Part shown: positions 28,129-42,864 of the stretch, one piece after another
Layout of the letters: every line of letters starts with the position of its first letter
Position numbering within the stretch: the first letter of the stretch is position 1
Source of the DNA: Campylorhamphus procurvoides
Taxonomy: Eukaryota > Chordata > Aves > Passeriformes > Dendrocolaptidae
NCBI GenBank assembly: GCA_013396655.1
Contig: WBMV01004760.1
Coordinates: forward strand, 750,046 to 814,045
Direction: 5' to 3'
DNA length: 64,000 nucleotides
Position numbers and translations under genes: made by a program
Notes under the pieces: generated by a model
The model's database searches: none
Told to the model about the DNA's origin: nothing
Seen by the model: the letters and a program-made list of their open reading frames with translations, nothing else

Positions 28129-28448
28129 GCAGTGTCTGCTCAGGGTCAAAGATGAGAAATAATTCAGTGCCTTTGGGTCTTAGTCTAGTGAAGAGCATTC
28201 TGTTCTGGGACTCAGCTCCTGAATTATATACTTTTGCTTTTTGACAGTTTCTGCAATTATGGAAGGGTAAATAACAGTTAACAAGGGAACAATCAAGCAG
28301 GCATACGCTGTAGCCTGTGAACAGGGTTTAGATGAGTAAGTTTTTGGAACTCCTAATAAGAGTACTTCACCTAAAAGCTGTTAGAAGCTACAGACACCAG
28401 CTGTGTGCAAAACCTGCATAAGTTGCTAATTATGTTATATTCACAAAT

Positions 28449-28476
28449 AGAATGTTTTATCTAGATAAAACATTCT
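28449..28476. repeat. 28-bp perfect palindrome
   Basis: Fourteen bases (AGAATGTTTTATCT) are followed immediately by their exact reverse complement (AGATAAAACATTCT), centred between 28462 and 28463 with no spacer. The next outer pair (T at 28448, G at 28477) does not match. It has no flanking repeat signature that I can see and lies deep in the long ERC2 intron. Confidence 0.97.
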
Positions 28477-31400
28477 GTTCTCTTAGAGTGCTCCAGTTCT
28501 CCTGACTATGTTAAAATTATCCCTGCTTTATAGTGGCTATGACTGCTAATCAGTGCTCTGTAAAGTTCTTGAAAGTCATACATCTTAGCAAATCCATGCA
28601 CTTGTGCATTGATGGAGCATGGATATGTAACATGGACTTTAACCAATGTGTTCCAAATTCATGGGTGGTTCTTATAGATTATTTGTGATGCCACCTTCAA
28701 TTTCTATGGCACACTTGAAGATGCGTTCAGTTGTGTGAATGACTTTTGTCACTCTTGTGGCATTAGCCTGCTAAGCTTATTTTGATTTGAAGTAATTACA
28801 GGTTAATATTCCAGAAAAAAGTGTTAAAAAAGTCAGGTAGTATTATTTTTTAATCCAGTCTCTTCTAAATAAGGAAAAAAAAATAAATGAATGAGATTTA
28901 CTTATCTAAAAGGTGTTTGCTTGAAAATTGTCTGTGTCCTGGTAACTTGAAATAAAAAATATCTCAAAGAATATTAAAGACATATAGCATATTTAAGCAT
29001 TAGAAGTCCATTATCACATAGGTAGATGCTCTAATTTATTTTTCTCTTTGTGATACGATTGCATAAGGGATAAGCAGTGGTAAAATGATGTTTAAAAGCT
29101 TGATTATGGTGGCATTATGTAACATAACTTTTCAACACAGTTATAGTGTTTCAATTTGCAAATTTTACATACTAAAACAAAAAATCAGCCCAGCAAGCTG
29201 CAGACTTTTAAAAACTTTAAATCTGCCAAATTATAGCCACTTATTTTTGCCTGACATATTTTCAGCCTAGACCCACATAGGAGCTGCCAAACTTGTTTCT
29301 TTTCATTACCTGTTCTATGTCTGGCTCGAAGTTTAGATTTTAGAAAATGGAAAAAAGCTGTTTGTGAAATCACAAGGCTCTTGAGCTCTTAGTTTCCTCT
29401 TAGTATCAACGTTTATTTATTTAGGTTTGGGCTGGGTTTCAAAAGATTGAAATTGGAAACAGAGAAGGTGACTCTGAATACCATTTATCTGTATGTAAGC
29501 GAACATTCAATGTACATTTAATTTAAAAAATTGCTGTTTCCTACGAGAGGGAGATATTTTTCACATTGTTAAAACATTTTTAGAGGTCACTAGGTGGTCA
29601 TGTCACCAGCAGGGAGTTTTTGTTTGGCAGGCTGCATTAGCAGTTAGTAACAAATGCCTCCCATGATTCTGCATTCAAAAGGAGTTGCTTTGCAAGTAAC
29701 AAATACTTACAACCTGAGAACTGAAGTATAAAAAGTAGTGACAGGGGAAAATGTTTGGAAATGTAAAACAGCATCTTTAGTGGCCAAATTGGAGTGTTTA
29801 GGGAGTTAAAGATTACATATCTACTTTATACTTGAGCTTGGAGTTTACAGAAGCAATAATATTTTCACTACTGCAGTTGTGAATCTCATAATTTCTAAAG
29901 AACTGTAAATTTGCAGCTTCCACAAGTCCTTGGTTTGGGTTGTAATTAACACTTTCAATATAATTGTCATCAGACTCTTCACACTCATTTTAAATTTGTT
30001 CCCTTATGTGGATTTGCATATTCTATGGAGGCCTATAAATTTTCTGGCTTAATTTTCCTCAGATTTAAGACGTTTTAAACAGTAAGAAGGAATAAAACTG
30101 AATAGCACCAAATGTGTACAAAAAGTTTGGCTAAATATACACTGGGAGAGAACAGAAGCCACATTTGAGAGATTCTTTGTAATCCCTTACCAAGTTGTCT
30201 TTGTTGATTGAGATATGGTGTGTAAACATTGACTAGTGAGGGTACATTAGTATTTTGGAAAGTAAAAGTACTGTGAGTTGGACTGAAGATATCAATTTGT
30301 TATATATGTCCTACAGTTCATTTTCAGACAGCTGTTACGAGTAGCTGGAACAGCATTTCTTCCTTGAATCACAGAGTTCACTTTTTCCCTGATGAATGTA
30401 ATAGAGACATTCTGGTTACTCCAGTGTCTGATTCAGGCCCGTGCCATCCCACCATGCGAAAGAAGTAAGGGAAGCATTTGGGAAGATGATAGTGCCCATG
30501 GTGATGCCAATGTGAAGCAACTGCTTGACTTTCTTAGGACCACTTTCTTGATTCACACCTGAGCTCTGACCCTGACACCCGTTCTGCTCCACTGCCAAAA
30601 TTCCACAGTCCTCAGGCTTTCTGCAGTCATTGCTCTTGTTGGGCTGACTGTATGTTTCATTTAAACTGACCATGTCCAGAGTGAGGCCTTCTTTGTAGGA
30701 GAGTATCTGTTGTTGGAAACAGACTTCCCATTTTGTTATGAGGTGTAACTTCTATGGAGAGTCTGCAAGGGATGAACAAAGCCAGAACCAGGATCAACTG
30801 GACACGTGGTCTTTTCCTTTGGGCCTTCAAAATACATGTTTTCTTAAAACAGAACTTTGCACTTCTCAAAAGAGTCTCTTGTTGATGGACAGTGCTGAAA
30901 GCGTGAGAATGGACAATAGCTCTGAAGGATGGCAGGACAAGATCTGTGTGTAACCCCATCAACTCACTTTTATATTTAACTTTCACAGGAAGGAAACTCT
31001 AGAATATGAGATAGAACTGCTGTGCCTTCTGATCCAGTGACCTGGCTAAAACCAGGCCTCCGAGCTGGATGAGCTGAGGAATAATGTGCGCCAGCTGTGC
31101 AGTCTAGATGCAGCACAGGGAACCAAGAGTCTCTGACAAAAAGAGGTACTTGGAAAGGCACATTAGTCCAATCAATACCACATGGTGACCTTGAGAGGAC
31201 TAGAGTCCTTGGGGTCCCTTTTCAGTATTAGACTTGGACCAAATATAGCAGCTGGATTTTGTTTGCTCTAGAGGGTTGCTGTGGTTTAGTTAGCTATGCT
31301 ATTGCTTGTCTATATTGAATAGGAAAAGACCAGGCCTGGAATTCTCAATATCTCAATTTTATTATACTCAGAAGACAGATTCTGATAATTTTTCTGGGGA

Positions 31401-31870
31401 TTCCTGGCAGGAGCAATATGAAACTTAATCCTTACCTCAAGCTCTGCTGAACTAGATTAGCTCATGCAGTGCTAAGGTTGGGGCTAGAGAAGGTGCAGGA
31501 GAGTTATCTCAAGTCTATGGGCCACTGGTACATCAAGCAAGGAGCAAAGGCCCTCTGTTTCTCCTGTGTGTGTTACCTGGTTGCTCCAAAGCCTGCCAGT
31601 GAGCTCTCTTGTTTCCTGTTTTAGTCTGGCATTTGGCTCCATTGGGAGGTGCTGACCTGACAGGAATGGTTGTATTTATCTGCATTATTGTGGGCTATAA
31701 TCAGGCAATGCCTGGAAGCTGTGGCTTTATGCTGGGTAATGACACAGTCTGTGGCTAAGGAGATGCACTTAAAATGTTTTCTTGACTAGGATTTACTAAA
31801 AAGTGGTCTCAGCTGTTTGGGATAAGCAGTATTTACCCAGTCCAAGAGTTTCATGACTCTTTGTAGGATT

Positions 31871-31890
31871 CTCACCATTTCTCACCATTT
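31871..31890. repeat. 10-bp perfect tandem duplication
   Basis: CTCACCATTT is present twice in direct succession, with 'ctgtgc' following. It is a simple local duplication. Confidence 0.95.
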
Positions 31891-34800
31891 CTGTGCAAAA
31901 TCGATCTGTGGGATATTTTGAATGTTTTCAAAAAAATTAATTTTTCTTTAATCATTAGGTTGAAGTTACAGGTTTTCTAAGAATATGTAGGCACATATTG
32001 TCCTATGTACAGTACGAAATTATTTTTAATTTGTTTGGTTTGTATTTTTATGGTAAAGAACAGAGTTTAAGTAGTTTAAGTGTGGGGCAGAGACTTCAAG
32101 CCATCCACCTTCCTGGCTAAGTGACAAGGCTGGCACAATTCCAGGATGCAGAAGAGCTGTTGGTGCTGAGATTAAGTGGAAGTGGCAGCAGTACCTGCTA
32201 AGACAGAAGAGAGGTGGAACAGCCTGGAGTTGTGAATGGGAAGGATGTCAAGTTGGATCATTCTTGGGACATTACCTCTTGAGAGATTTTCAGCTGCAGA
32301 ACGATTGGCAGCAAGTGATGTAGATGACATTTGAATGGAAAGACTTAAAGAATTACTCTCAGTTAGCATTTCAGTTCCATCAAAAATTCATTGGCCAACA
32401 CCATAGGATTTGATAATAAACAGTAATAGTTATTCTAACTGTTGAAAAAATTAGGAAATACCTGTTTGCAGTTCCTCTTTTTATTACAGTGTGCATGTGC
32501 CTTATCCAGTGTCTTGATTGCAGAGAAGAACAGATTATTTTCTCTATTATATGAGTGGCTGAGACAGTGACTTAGCAAACACATTTTGGAAGTATTGTCA
32601 GCATATGTGAACCTGTGTTCCCGTACATTGCAGTGATTTCCTTTTCACTGAGGTAGTCAGCACTGATATGGTAAGTTCCTTGTTCTTCAGCTCTCTTGCT
32701 TCAAGCTACTCTGCTTCCTGTAAATGTGAACTGAATATGTCAGCCTTTATAAACATCATATGTACTCTGTTCCTCCTAAACAACTGTAGCTGTTAGTAAT
32801 TGTTCATTACAAAGTAACTTCCACTAATGTTAAGAAGCATGGAAGTAATTTGGGGAGAAACATACTTTGTTCTTTTGTACTTGTATAATACGACTCTGCC
32901 TTAAGGATAAGCTTAAGTCAACCTTAACTGTGGAACCATGAGAGTATTCACGTAGTAGTTTTAAAGTGAGCTGAATAACCAAAGCAATTGTCTTCGTCAG
33001 GTTTTTAATACTTGAATGTAGTTTAAATGTTTTAATATATTGTACTTACTAGATTTTACATAGTTTTGCTACTACTTTTCTGTTGGCAAATCACAGGCTT
33101 TGGTGATGAGTACAGTAATAGCTTGTATGCCTTACTGAGAAAAAATAAGGCAGATAAAATTTCTTAGCACCTGATCCTGATATGAATTTTTGATTTTGTT
33201 TAATCTTCTAGTTCAGAAAGGTTAATGTTGGATTCTCTTTCTGCATCTCTTTGATAAGTTTTAGTGCTAGTTTCTTATTTGGGGAAATATTATTCTAGCC
33301 AACTAACATGGTTCCCATATGCTTTAAAATAATTTCTAGAATATTTCACATCTTTGTTGTATTTTTGAGAGTGTGCATTTTCTTTTTTATTGGACAGCAC
33401 ATTTAACAGCATAGGTATCTAGAGGGTTGAATTGTTGTGACTGATAAGTTCCCTTTTGTGCAACAGGAACAAAAATGTCACACCTACTTTGCTATCAAGA
33501 CTCAGATTTGGGCAGTTCTGGCTTCTTTGATCACCTGAGGCACTATTATTTCCTACCTACCACCTGTGCTGAATCTCTGCTCATTGCACAAATTAGCAGC
33601 TGTTGTTTCATTTCTCATAGCAGTGGTATTTACTTCTATTAGCATTCCTCCTTCTGGTGACAGCTCTTCCTAAAATGGATCCCATTATTTGTGTGAATCA
33701 CGAGGCCACCCGGATAGCAATTTCAGAGGGCATTTTCCATAACAACTCCTTCTTAGGCTCATTCTGTCACGATTCTTTCCAGATGTGCTGTTGATTCAGG
33801 TAATGTTCAAAATCCTGCTTAGAAACATCTTATTTTTCTATTGTCTTGGACTCCTAGAGCTCATCCAAGGCTGCAGCAAATGCATAACTGTGTACATAGT
33901 TAAGAGAAAAATCAAACCAACCATGGACATGCAGAGGCTCCAGAACATGTCCTCTAAGGAAGCTTTTTTTGTTTGAATTTGCTGGTAGTTATTTTGCCAA
34001 AAGCACTATTGATTTTTTTTAGATATATAGTCCATGTCTCAGGTTTTAGAAGGAATTTATAGCTTTTGACTGTACCAATCTTTATTCATTTAAATGTGCT
34101 TGCAAACATACCTTTTGTAAGGCTGTCCCTGGGGAAATGCGATTGTATGAATTTACTATATGACCTGTCTTGAGCATTTTTCACTGTTCAGTGTTGAAAC
34201 CTGCATTGCTTTTCTTTTTTTACCTTTAGTTTAAATCTTGTGGGATAGAGTTTTTCGTCATTGTTGAATGTCAGATTTGAAAAAGACATTTGAAAGATGA
34301 AATTATTTACATTGTGCATGATGCTTCTAAGCTGTGCTTTTCCCACTGTAACGTTGTTTTAAACTATGAAATATATGCTTCTGTTAAAATTCATGTGTCC
34401 TATCTTAGCTTCACTTCCTCTTTGCAAGAAAGTCATTTATCCTGATCCAAACATCAGGGTTTCTAGTGATAATCCATTTTGATTCTTTCAATCCCTTCTG
34501 ATTGTGTTTTTTAAATTGACTATTTTATCTGCTTTTGCAATGTACAGTACAGGTTAAGTAACTAGGCTGCCAAATACTAAGCCTTCTGTAGTTTTGTTGA
34601 CTTCTTTAAAGTTCTTAACTTTAGTAAGACCACAGTGTTCTGCAACAGATCTGTATTTTTTCTAAGATGCAGCCATCAAAACTTTGCAAACTAATATCTA
34701 GGTAGGATTTTTTAGTTGTATTTTTGCAACTATTTTGACTTTTCTTTATTGATGGCTTTTCATTTTACTTCTCTATGTTTTCTAAAGCCCTACCTTAAAA

Positions 34801-37170
34801 ACATGCTTTGCACACCAGACTCAACATATTTTGTTTCTAGCAGAAAAATAATTTGTATCCTCCTAATTAATGAAATGTACTGAGGAGGGAAACTTGAAGA
34901 TCTTGCCAGATACAGTGAGAGGGGAGGAAAACAATGCCAACTCCTGTAGTTTTCTTAAGATAAAAGCAGAAAGAGTGAGAAGAAACATGCTGCATTCCTC
35001 ATCAGAAAGAAAATACTTGAAAATATATACTAGATAACTGGTCTGGTTATTCCAATGTCACTTTGGAAGAATAAAGCATGTATTGCCAACATATACGTGT
35101 CTAATTGGTGAGTAAACTCAGCTTTGTGCCATCGGGATGGATCTTAGATCCTCTGGTTGATGGAGACATGACCGAATGGCTACACACGTAAGTGGAAGGG
35201 GAATGCCTTGTGACAGGGCCACAGCTTAGCAATGGTTTTGTCATGGTTTTCTATAGTTTTTTGCACATAAGTGTTCCTCAAAGATGAGAGAAAGGCTAGG
35301 AATGCCTCACCAGAAATAAAAGACCTCTATATAATTCCTTCCCTGCAGACATGACCCTTTTCCAGCTAACTCAGGCACTATGAAATGGCAGCAAACTCTG
35401 TCCAGTTTCCACTCAAGGGTACAGCCTGTCCCCTGCCACATCTGCTTCTAACCTGGTGTCTGTGCCAGCTGCTGGCCCCCAGCTCCCTGCTGGGACAACT
35501 TTCTCTGTTCCACCCTGAAGGTTTGGTGGCTGCTTTAGAAAAAGCCCTAATACCCTCTTTTCCCGGGAAGGTTCACCTCAGTCAGTGATTTTTGGTGTAT
35601 AATGAGAATACCCAAGTAGACCAGTTACCATCTGACATAGACCTGACTGGACAAGGCATGGAGTGCTCTAACTATGGAAAAAGCTGATAGTTAAATCATT
35701 GACAAGAAAGGGAAACCAATTTGGTTGACCTGGCCAGCTAACAGTAAGAGCCATATGTTTTTTTTTAATTCTAGTTCACTGATTTAATAATTTAAAAAGT
35801 ATCATCAAATTTTCAGTAGTCATGTGTTACTACAGGTTAAGTAATTTTATTATCCATTTTGTAGTAAAATTTGAACTAACTTGATCTTAGTACAAAAGCA
35901 AAGCTTTTTCTTTGCCCTGAATAAAAGTCCTTCAGTTTTAGAAGTTTTGCTAAAGACTGTCAGAAATATTATTCAAATCAATAGAAAACTTCATGTGTTA
36001 GTTGTGTTAGTGCAGTATTATGTGTAAGAAGTTAATTGTTTCTCAAGACTAAACATGCTGCATTGTGTAACTTCCTTAAAATATCTAACATTTGTTATTT
36101 CTACTGTGGTGACTCCTCATTGCCATTCAGACATCTGTCCTGGTGAGCTCTGCACCTTCTCTCTGATACAGTTCAGGGATGTACTTTATGCCTCTTTTGT
36201 CTGCTTGGAGCAAGTCAGTGCAAACTGTCCTCACTGTGAGCCAGTGTGGATTATCTCAGAGCTCTCACTGTACATATGCATTTTTTTAAATGTTTCCTTA
36301 GTCTGAAACAAATTTTGAACTAGTTAACCCACCAAAGAAGATCAATGAGCAAACTTCTTTATGCAAAGTTGAATCATATGACAGTCTCCATGCTTCTGGC
36401 AATGCTTGTGAATAGCTCCATTAGCAGGGAAGTCATATAATTAAATAACATCTTGTGGTATCCTATCTCTTTCTTTCCCAATCTTTTAAGATACTAATTA
36501 GAGAAGTATTTGTGTGCTGTTGCTTAATTTCCTCTCTCCTTCCATATAAAAAAATCTCATGCCTACTGTAGGCTTTCATTGTTTTTACAGATACTTTTCT
36601 GTTTCACAGTTATTAATATCATATGTATTTTGGATGCGCAGTATTTTATTAAAAATAAAGGGGTTTTGCTTGTTGGCTTGTTTTGGGTTTTGTTTTTGGT
36701 TTTTTTTCCATTGAGATGAAATTATGGTGCCAGGGTTTGACTAAATATGCTCTGATAAAGTGCCCTTAGGCACTTAGGTTTTTAAGACATCCCAGACCTA
36801 AAGGAATGGTGGCCTGCTAGTTTGAGAAGAAATATCTTCAAGTATCTTCTTTACTCCGATGCTTAACCTCCTTTTAACTACCTTTTTTTTTTTAAATGTT
36901 AGCACCCATAATTAGTAGTGGTTCCAGATATAACAAAATTGTTAGAAATATGTTTATATTTGTTCCATACCTCAGCATACAACACATTGAGTTGTAATAA
37001 TTTTTCGAATTTCCTGTATCTATCAAGTTAAGCTACATAACTTTTAACACACACTCACAGTGTAGCAATAAGTAATGGATGGCATCATGTTAATAATAGA
37101 AATGATGCTTCTGACTTCACAGATCTAAAGTAAAAGAGTTAAAATATTAAAACTGTCAGCCTGTTTGGGG

Positions 37171-37190
37171 TGGGGGGGGTGTGTGTGTGT
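37171..37190. repeat. G-run followed by (TG)n
   Basis: A T and a run of eight G are followed by an alternating TG stretch of about 11 bases. Just upstream lies another GGGG. It is a simple repeat within the long intron. Confidence 0.95.
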
Positions 37191-40100
37191 TTGTTCAAAG
37201 TTGTAAGGAGTTTCCTAGTTTAAGGTTAACATACAGAGTTGTACTCTGACATATATTGGTGATAGTGGAAATTATGAGACACTGGCTTACACTGGGCTGA
37301 CACCCTATTTAGTAAGTGAGCATTTAAACTGTGCCCTCGGAGCAGTTATCAAATATTAATTATCCACTGCCAAGAGAGTGCATTTTTTAAATTGGAAATA
37401 TTCAGACAGTTTTATTTCTCAAAGCTGCCTTATACTGTAATGCTCAAGGCATAAATTCTAATACATATTCATGCTGATTTCTATGTTTTTGTTTCAAAAT
37501 GGAGTTATCAACTCTCTTTGTGGTATATTTTCAATCTGCTCTATATTGAATTTCTATGAGCTTTGTTATATATATTGTTCAAATGGCAGCTCTTTGTGGT
37601 GTTATGGAAATTAGAGGGAGGACTTTAGGATACTTCTTTCAAAATCAGATCTGTCTTTTTCCTAAGTTTGCAGTGAAAAGGAAGAAGATAGATTTTTGTG
37701 TATTTTTATTTGTGTGGATAATTCTGTGGATCAGCATTTATTAAAAGCTGAAAGAAAGCCCCTCTCATTCTTTATCATAACCATCTACTTTGTAACAAAT
37801 GGTTATCTGGAGTATATTGTTATCTCAAAATGAATAAGTAATTTATTTTTTGTTAATATTCTGTTTCTGCATCTCAGTTTTATATGCCTTTGACTCACTT
37901 GAATTCCCTTTAAATTCATTCATTCATTAGCTCTTAATACTAGGTTTTTCCAAGCTTAAACCTTTATTTGGCAGTTCAAAAACATTACCAAGAACTGTAT
38001 TTTAAAGATCAAACCATTCCTCCTGCAAAGCACTTTCATCTTTGTCTTCCATAAACACAAAAAGTGCTGTTGAAGGATGAGGGGGCTGACACTGACAGAT
38101 TACCTATAGTTTTGTTTTCCTGTTTAACTTGGTGGACCCTGTGCAGTGCCATGTTGTGCTGTAACACAATCCCAGGCATTCAGATCCCATTGTTCTTCTT
38201 CCCAGTTCCTATTCCTGCTCCACATCGGGCTGTGGAACAGGCAGAGGTATTTCATCCACGTGTTGGTGTCACTCCTGTTGAGAATCACACAAAGCCAAAG
38301 GAACCATAGAAGTCAGTTCTAGTAAAAAGTTGGGAAACCCAGGAATAATTATCTTCTGCTGTGCTTTGCAGGACTGGGAATTCCTTTTCCCTCTGCATTT
38401 CTCACACAGTCTGAAGGTGGTTCCATCTCCTTGTGTGAGCAGTGCTGCCTGTTTGAAGGAAATGAGAATGCAGTGGTTTTTGAAGCATGATTTATGAAAC
38501 TATGATGTAATTGCTTTCACAACGTCTTTTCGGAGGGATCTGTTTTACTTATCTGTCATTTCTAAAGAAATAAGTTATCAGGACATCAGAAGTGCAATGT
38601 TATAGGGCTTGAAAAAGTTCCAGGCATTCAAAGGGCAGTTGAGTGCCTACTTCTTGCTTGAAAATTTGCCGAGAAAGTTGGGTGTGAAGTTCCTTCTTTG
38701 CCTTTTAAAATCTGGATTATTTTTGTTTGCTTAGCAAAAGACCTATATGCACATTGCAAATTGCTGCTAAGGAGGACAAAAGGGAATAATTTCAAATTGC
38801 CAATGTAAAGACAATACAGCTACTGGGATATCTAAGTAGAGGTGTGATTGTGGGAGTCACGAACTCGGGCAGGTAAACTGGAGGAAAAGGACAAATGGAT
38901 AAGGAAGCTGCTTTTTCAAGAAACCCTTCTGTGATTATTCAGGATGAAGTCCTCTTTTCCTTCTTTCCATTTACTCTGAAATTTCACATTAAGGACAGAT
39001 GCATCCTCCTGTTTCTCCTTGATTCTAACCTATTGAAGATATACATCTAATACAGGTGTAGTAGAGAGGCTATTTGTCTCACACAGTATAAGCATTGACA
39101 TTTTATCCTCACACCTGCTTCCAGCAGGACACTTGATCAGATGGAAAATTCAAGGTTTGATACTCAGATCAAACGAGGAAAAGGGCTTGGTGGATTGGGG
39201 TGTGTAAGAGCAGCCCCCCCTCTTCAGGTCCCACCCAGCATGGAGCAGTCCTCTCTGCCTCTTGGGGTGTTTGGGCTCTGCACATCACTGGTGCTCTCTG
39301 TTTGCTTTTAGAAGAGCCAGGACAAACCAAAGTGCAATTTCATGCTCTTTTTTTCTTCTGAAAGGATTTCAAAAGGGTTTGTTCTTTGAATACAGTGCAA
39401 AATAAATGTTCATTTAAAAGAAGTAAGCTATAAATATGCTTTTGTAAAAGCAACTGGAGGAGATAAATTTCCTTTTAGCTTCAGATATACAAGTTTTGTA
39501 TAACAGTTGAAAGTCAATAGGGATTGAATTTACATGTCTGTATCACACTACTCTGTTGTTGAATATACAAATTTTAAATTTCATGTGTGTGATCAGTATG
39601 TCTTGTTTTTAAAGAAAAAGCTTTAAAACCCCAATAATATTCTGAAGTTTATTTTCTAAGATGCGTGCACATCCATAATGGATTAGCAGCATGTTTTAAC
39701 AAACCATTTATTTGCTTTGGGAGTGACAGAGAGAAGCTGTTTCAAACAGGATCTCTCATCACCGTCTATCTCTAGTCACCTCCTACTGAACTTAAGGTTG
39801 AATACTGGGGGTCATGAGGGAAAGAAAACAATAATTAAAAGGAAAAAGTTGATTGAACTGTTTCTTTTTTTTCTCCTTCAGTACGATTAGCATGTAAGAA
39901 GCTGGCTGAGTACTCTATATCATTAGTTCAAACATTTGTGACTTGATTTAACTTTAATAGTGACTTTTTTCAGTTGCATTTCTGCATTTTGTGGGGAACA
40001 GATTAGGTAGTAAAGGCAGTGAAAGTTCTCGTTAGAAGGTCTTGTTTCTATAAATCTTAATCTTGGAATTCTGTTAGATTACAATTGGACTGTTTCTAAG

Positions 40101-42846
40101 AAATCACTGCACCTCCCAAAGAGTTGTCATGAGTTCTTTTATTAAAGCTCAAAAAATTATTCTTAGACTAACAGAGGTGGGGAGTAAGGCAGGAGTGTTT
40201 ACAGAGCTCACTTCTAAATTGACTGTGATAAGTGGCAATGCAATGTATTATGATTAGAGGTTTCTGGGAGACTGTTTAAGAAGGTTAACTGCAAGGCAGC
40301 TCTCAAAAGAAAGCATTTATCTTAGTGGTCATCCTTCAGTGTTTTATACTACTGAGATTTTTTGTGGGTGGTTAGAACCATTTTTTGTGTTTTATTAGCT
40401 GTATCTTGAATACCTCCTACAAGCTGAATGACAGTTTAGGGTTATTAAATCTGTTCTTAGTACATTTTTTTATCCTTAGTTAATCTTGACTAAATATATG
40501 CTAGTGAGCAACCCTTTTTTCTCAGTTGTTGCCCATATTTGTTAAAGAAATTATTCCATTTGACATTTGTTTAGGCTGAAGTTTGATAAAATACTGTATA
40601 CAATATACTTTTTCAGTTTGGCATTCAACAGAGACTTTCATGGATTTATTTCTTCATGCATTATCTTATCTTCCCTTCTAGTATGCTAAGACTTCCTTTT
40701 CATATTAAGTAATTTTTTTCACTCTAGGACAGATGCTTTCACAAATGCATACTCTGGGTCTGTATTGCTAAAGTTCCATAAGACTGTTTTTCAGGTGTTA
40801 GGTAATGTTTATAATTGAGTTGCCTTGGTATCATCTGCTTTCTCTAATCCTATGTATGGTCATTTTCTTTAAATCAGGTTGTTCTTTAATGCTACTTCCA
40901 GTGACTTTACTGAAAGATTTATATTATTTTATACTTTTTGTTTGTTTAAAAGCTATCTCTATTATCAGATTAATGGTTGATCAATCCTCCAAGGAAAGGC
41001 ATCTCTGTATTTCACTATCATTGTAGATCCAATGACTCACTTCTGCCTGGTAATCTTATTTTTGTTTATACTTCTCAGTATGATATTTGTCTTTCACAAC
41101 AGATCTTTAATATGGAATTTCTCCTTAGTTTTATAGACAGTCTCTTTGGTTTGTAAAGACATTTTTGTGCCTCTCTTCATGGCATTTGAAAATCCTCCCA
41201 TTCTCAAGCCTCATTGAAATGCAATGAGTAGATTTTCTAGTCCATCACTCACGTAGTCAATAAAAACATTACACAGACTGGAATCCTGTATGGAATACAA
41301 CTTGTGTAAATAAATTAATTCAGCCATTAGGAAAGGAGTGTTTCTTTCATCTTTTCCTTCATATTTTAGTATGAAGTGACATTAAATATAGAAAGGTATT
41401 TGTACAAATTTTCTTGGTGGAAGCATCAGGACCTTAAGGCCAGATCTTGCAGCTGTGAGTGTGCTCATCAAGACACCGTGTCTGTGTTAAGGAGACTGGC
41501 AGGAGGCAAGAGGTTGCTGTGGAGTAGAATGTAGTCAGTCTTTGACAGGGGAGAAGTTTTGTTTCATTAGTTTTGCTTTCCCAAGGAAATGTTCTCCCTC
41601 TCCTCTTTGCAATGAGCTACATATTATAGCAGAGGATATATAAGCTGGGAATCATAGGAATTACTTTTTGTAGTTCAAAGGAAAAGGTGAAGAATAATTA
41701 ACAATGTGGAGCAAATGCTGTTAGGTTTAATATGTATTTTTTAATATGAGAGTTTAATCTGCTTAGTTTTACTGTGTGCAGTTACAGTGATTTTTTTTTT
41801 TTTGGTGTTAAAAGTACTACCCTGTTATTTGTATAACAGATTAGTTTGCCAAAAAAAGAGAGGAAAAACTACTAATAGCAAAAGGGATTACTCTTTCTAA
41901 ATATTACTGTTAAAGAATGTCATTTAATCCACTGCTCTAATAAATTATTTTAAAATGTATTTTATTGCCATAATTTATTAAACAATAAGGAGACATTTTG
42001 GCTGCAAATAGTGATAACATCTCTATAGAACTGTATTTGGATAGTAATTTTTTTCCTGACACAGTAGATAATTAGGAATTATAAATTATGCTTACACTCT
42101 TAGACTTGTTAGCTGGAGAGTATGTTGGACTGTATGTTGTTCTTGGTGCCAGTTCAGATCTGGATTTTCAAAAATTCTTGCCCTGAAACACGCAATGAGT
42201 TTAATTTTCTAGCAGCAAAGTGGAAGTGTGTTACTTACCTGGACATTTAGAGGAAAATCTTGCCCCCAGTTTGCATCTTTGAATAAAGTTTACTTTATGT
42301 TTGTAAGTGAGAAAATCATTGTTGTCAGCTGCTTTACTGGCATCTTAACCATATTCTTGGTGGCCAGATAATCTCATTCAAATGTTTCCTGCAAAAACAG
42401 TGATGTTCATTTTTTAGCAGGGTCACTGGATAGCTAAAATAAATTGCTTCTGTTCATGGTTTTGTTCTTCCATAGGAAACTCAAAGGATGATGACAGGGT
42501 AGCATAGCAATGGGGGTAAGATGGGGGTAAACTCATGTGCAATATGTAATAACTGGGATATGACAATGTAGAGATCCCAGTCTGTCCTGAGAGGCAGCTT
42601 CATAAATGCTTGGATTTCTTCACTCACGATGCCTTGCTAACATGGGAAAGGTATTTTTCAACCTCTGTCTTCCAGGGACTTAGTGGAGGCTGGATCTAGG
42701 CCTTGTAGAAGTAAAGGACAGTACTTCAGTTTCCTTGGGTGCTCTTGGTCACACCATCTTTATTTTGTACTCTGAAAAATAGTAATAAAAACTGTTGGGT
42801 TTCTCTGTTTTCCCTCTGTACAGAAGTAGTTTAATAAAGAACTAAG

Positions 42847-42864
42847 CTACCAACATGTTGGTAG
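42847..42864. repeat. 18-bp perfect palindrome
   Basis: CTACCAACA is followed directly by its reverse complement TGTTGGTAG. The flanks (G at 42846, A at 42865) do not pair. It contains an ACATGT core. Confidence 0.95.
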
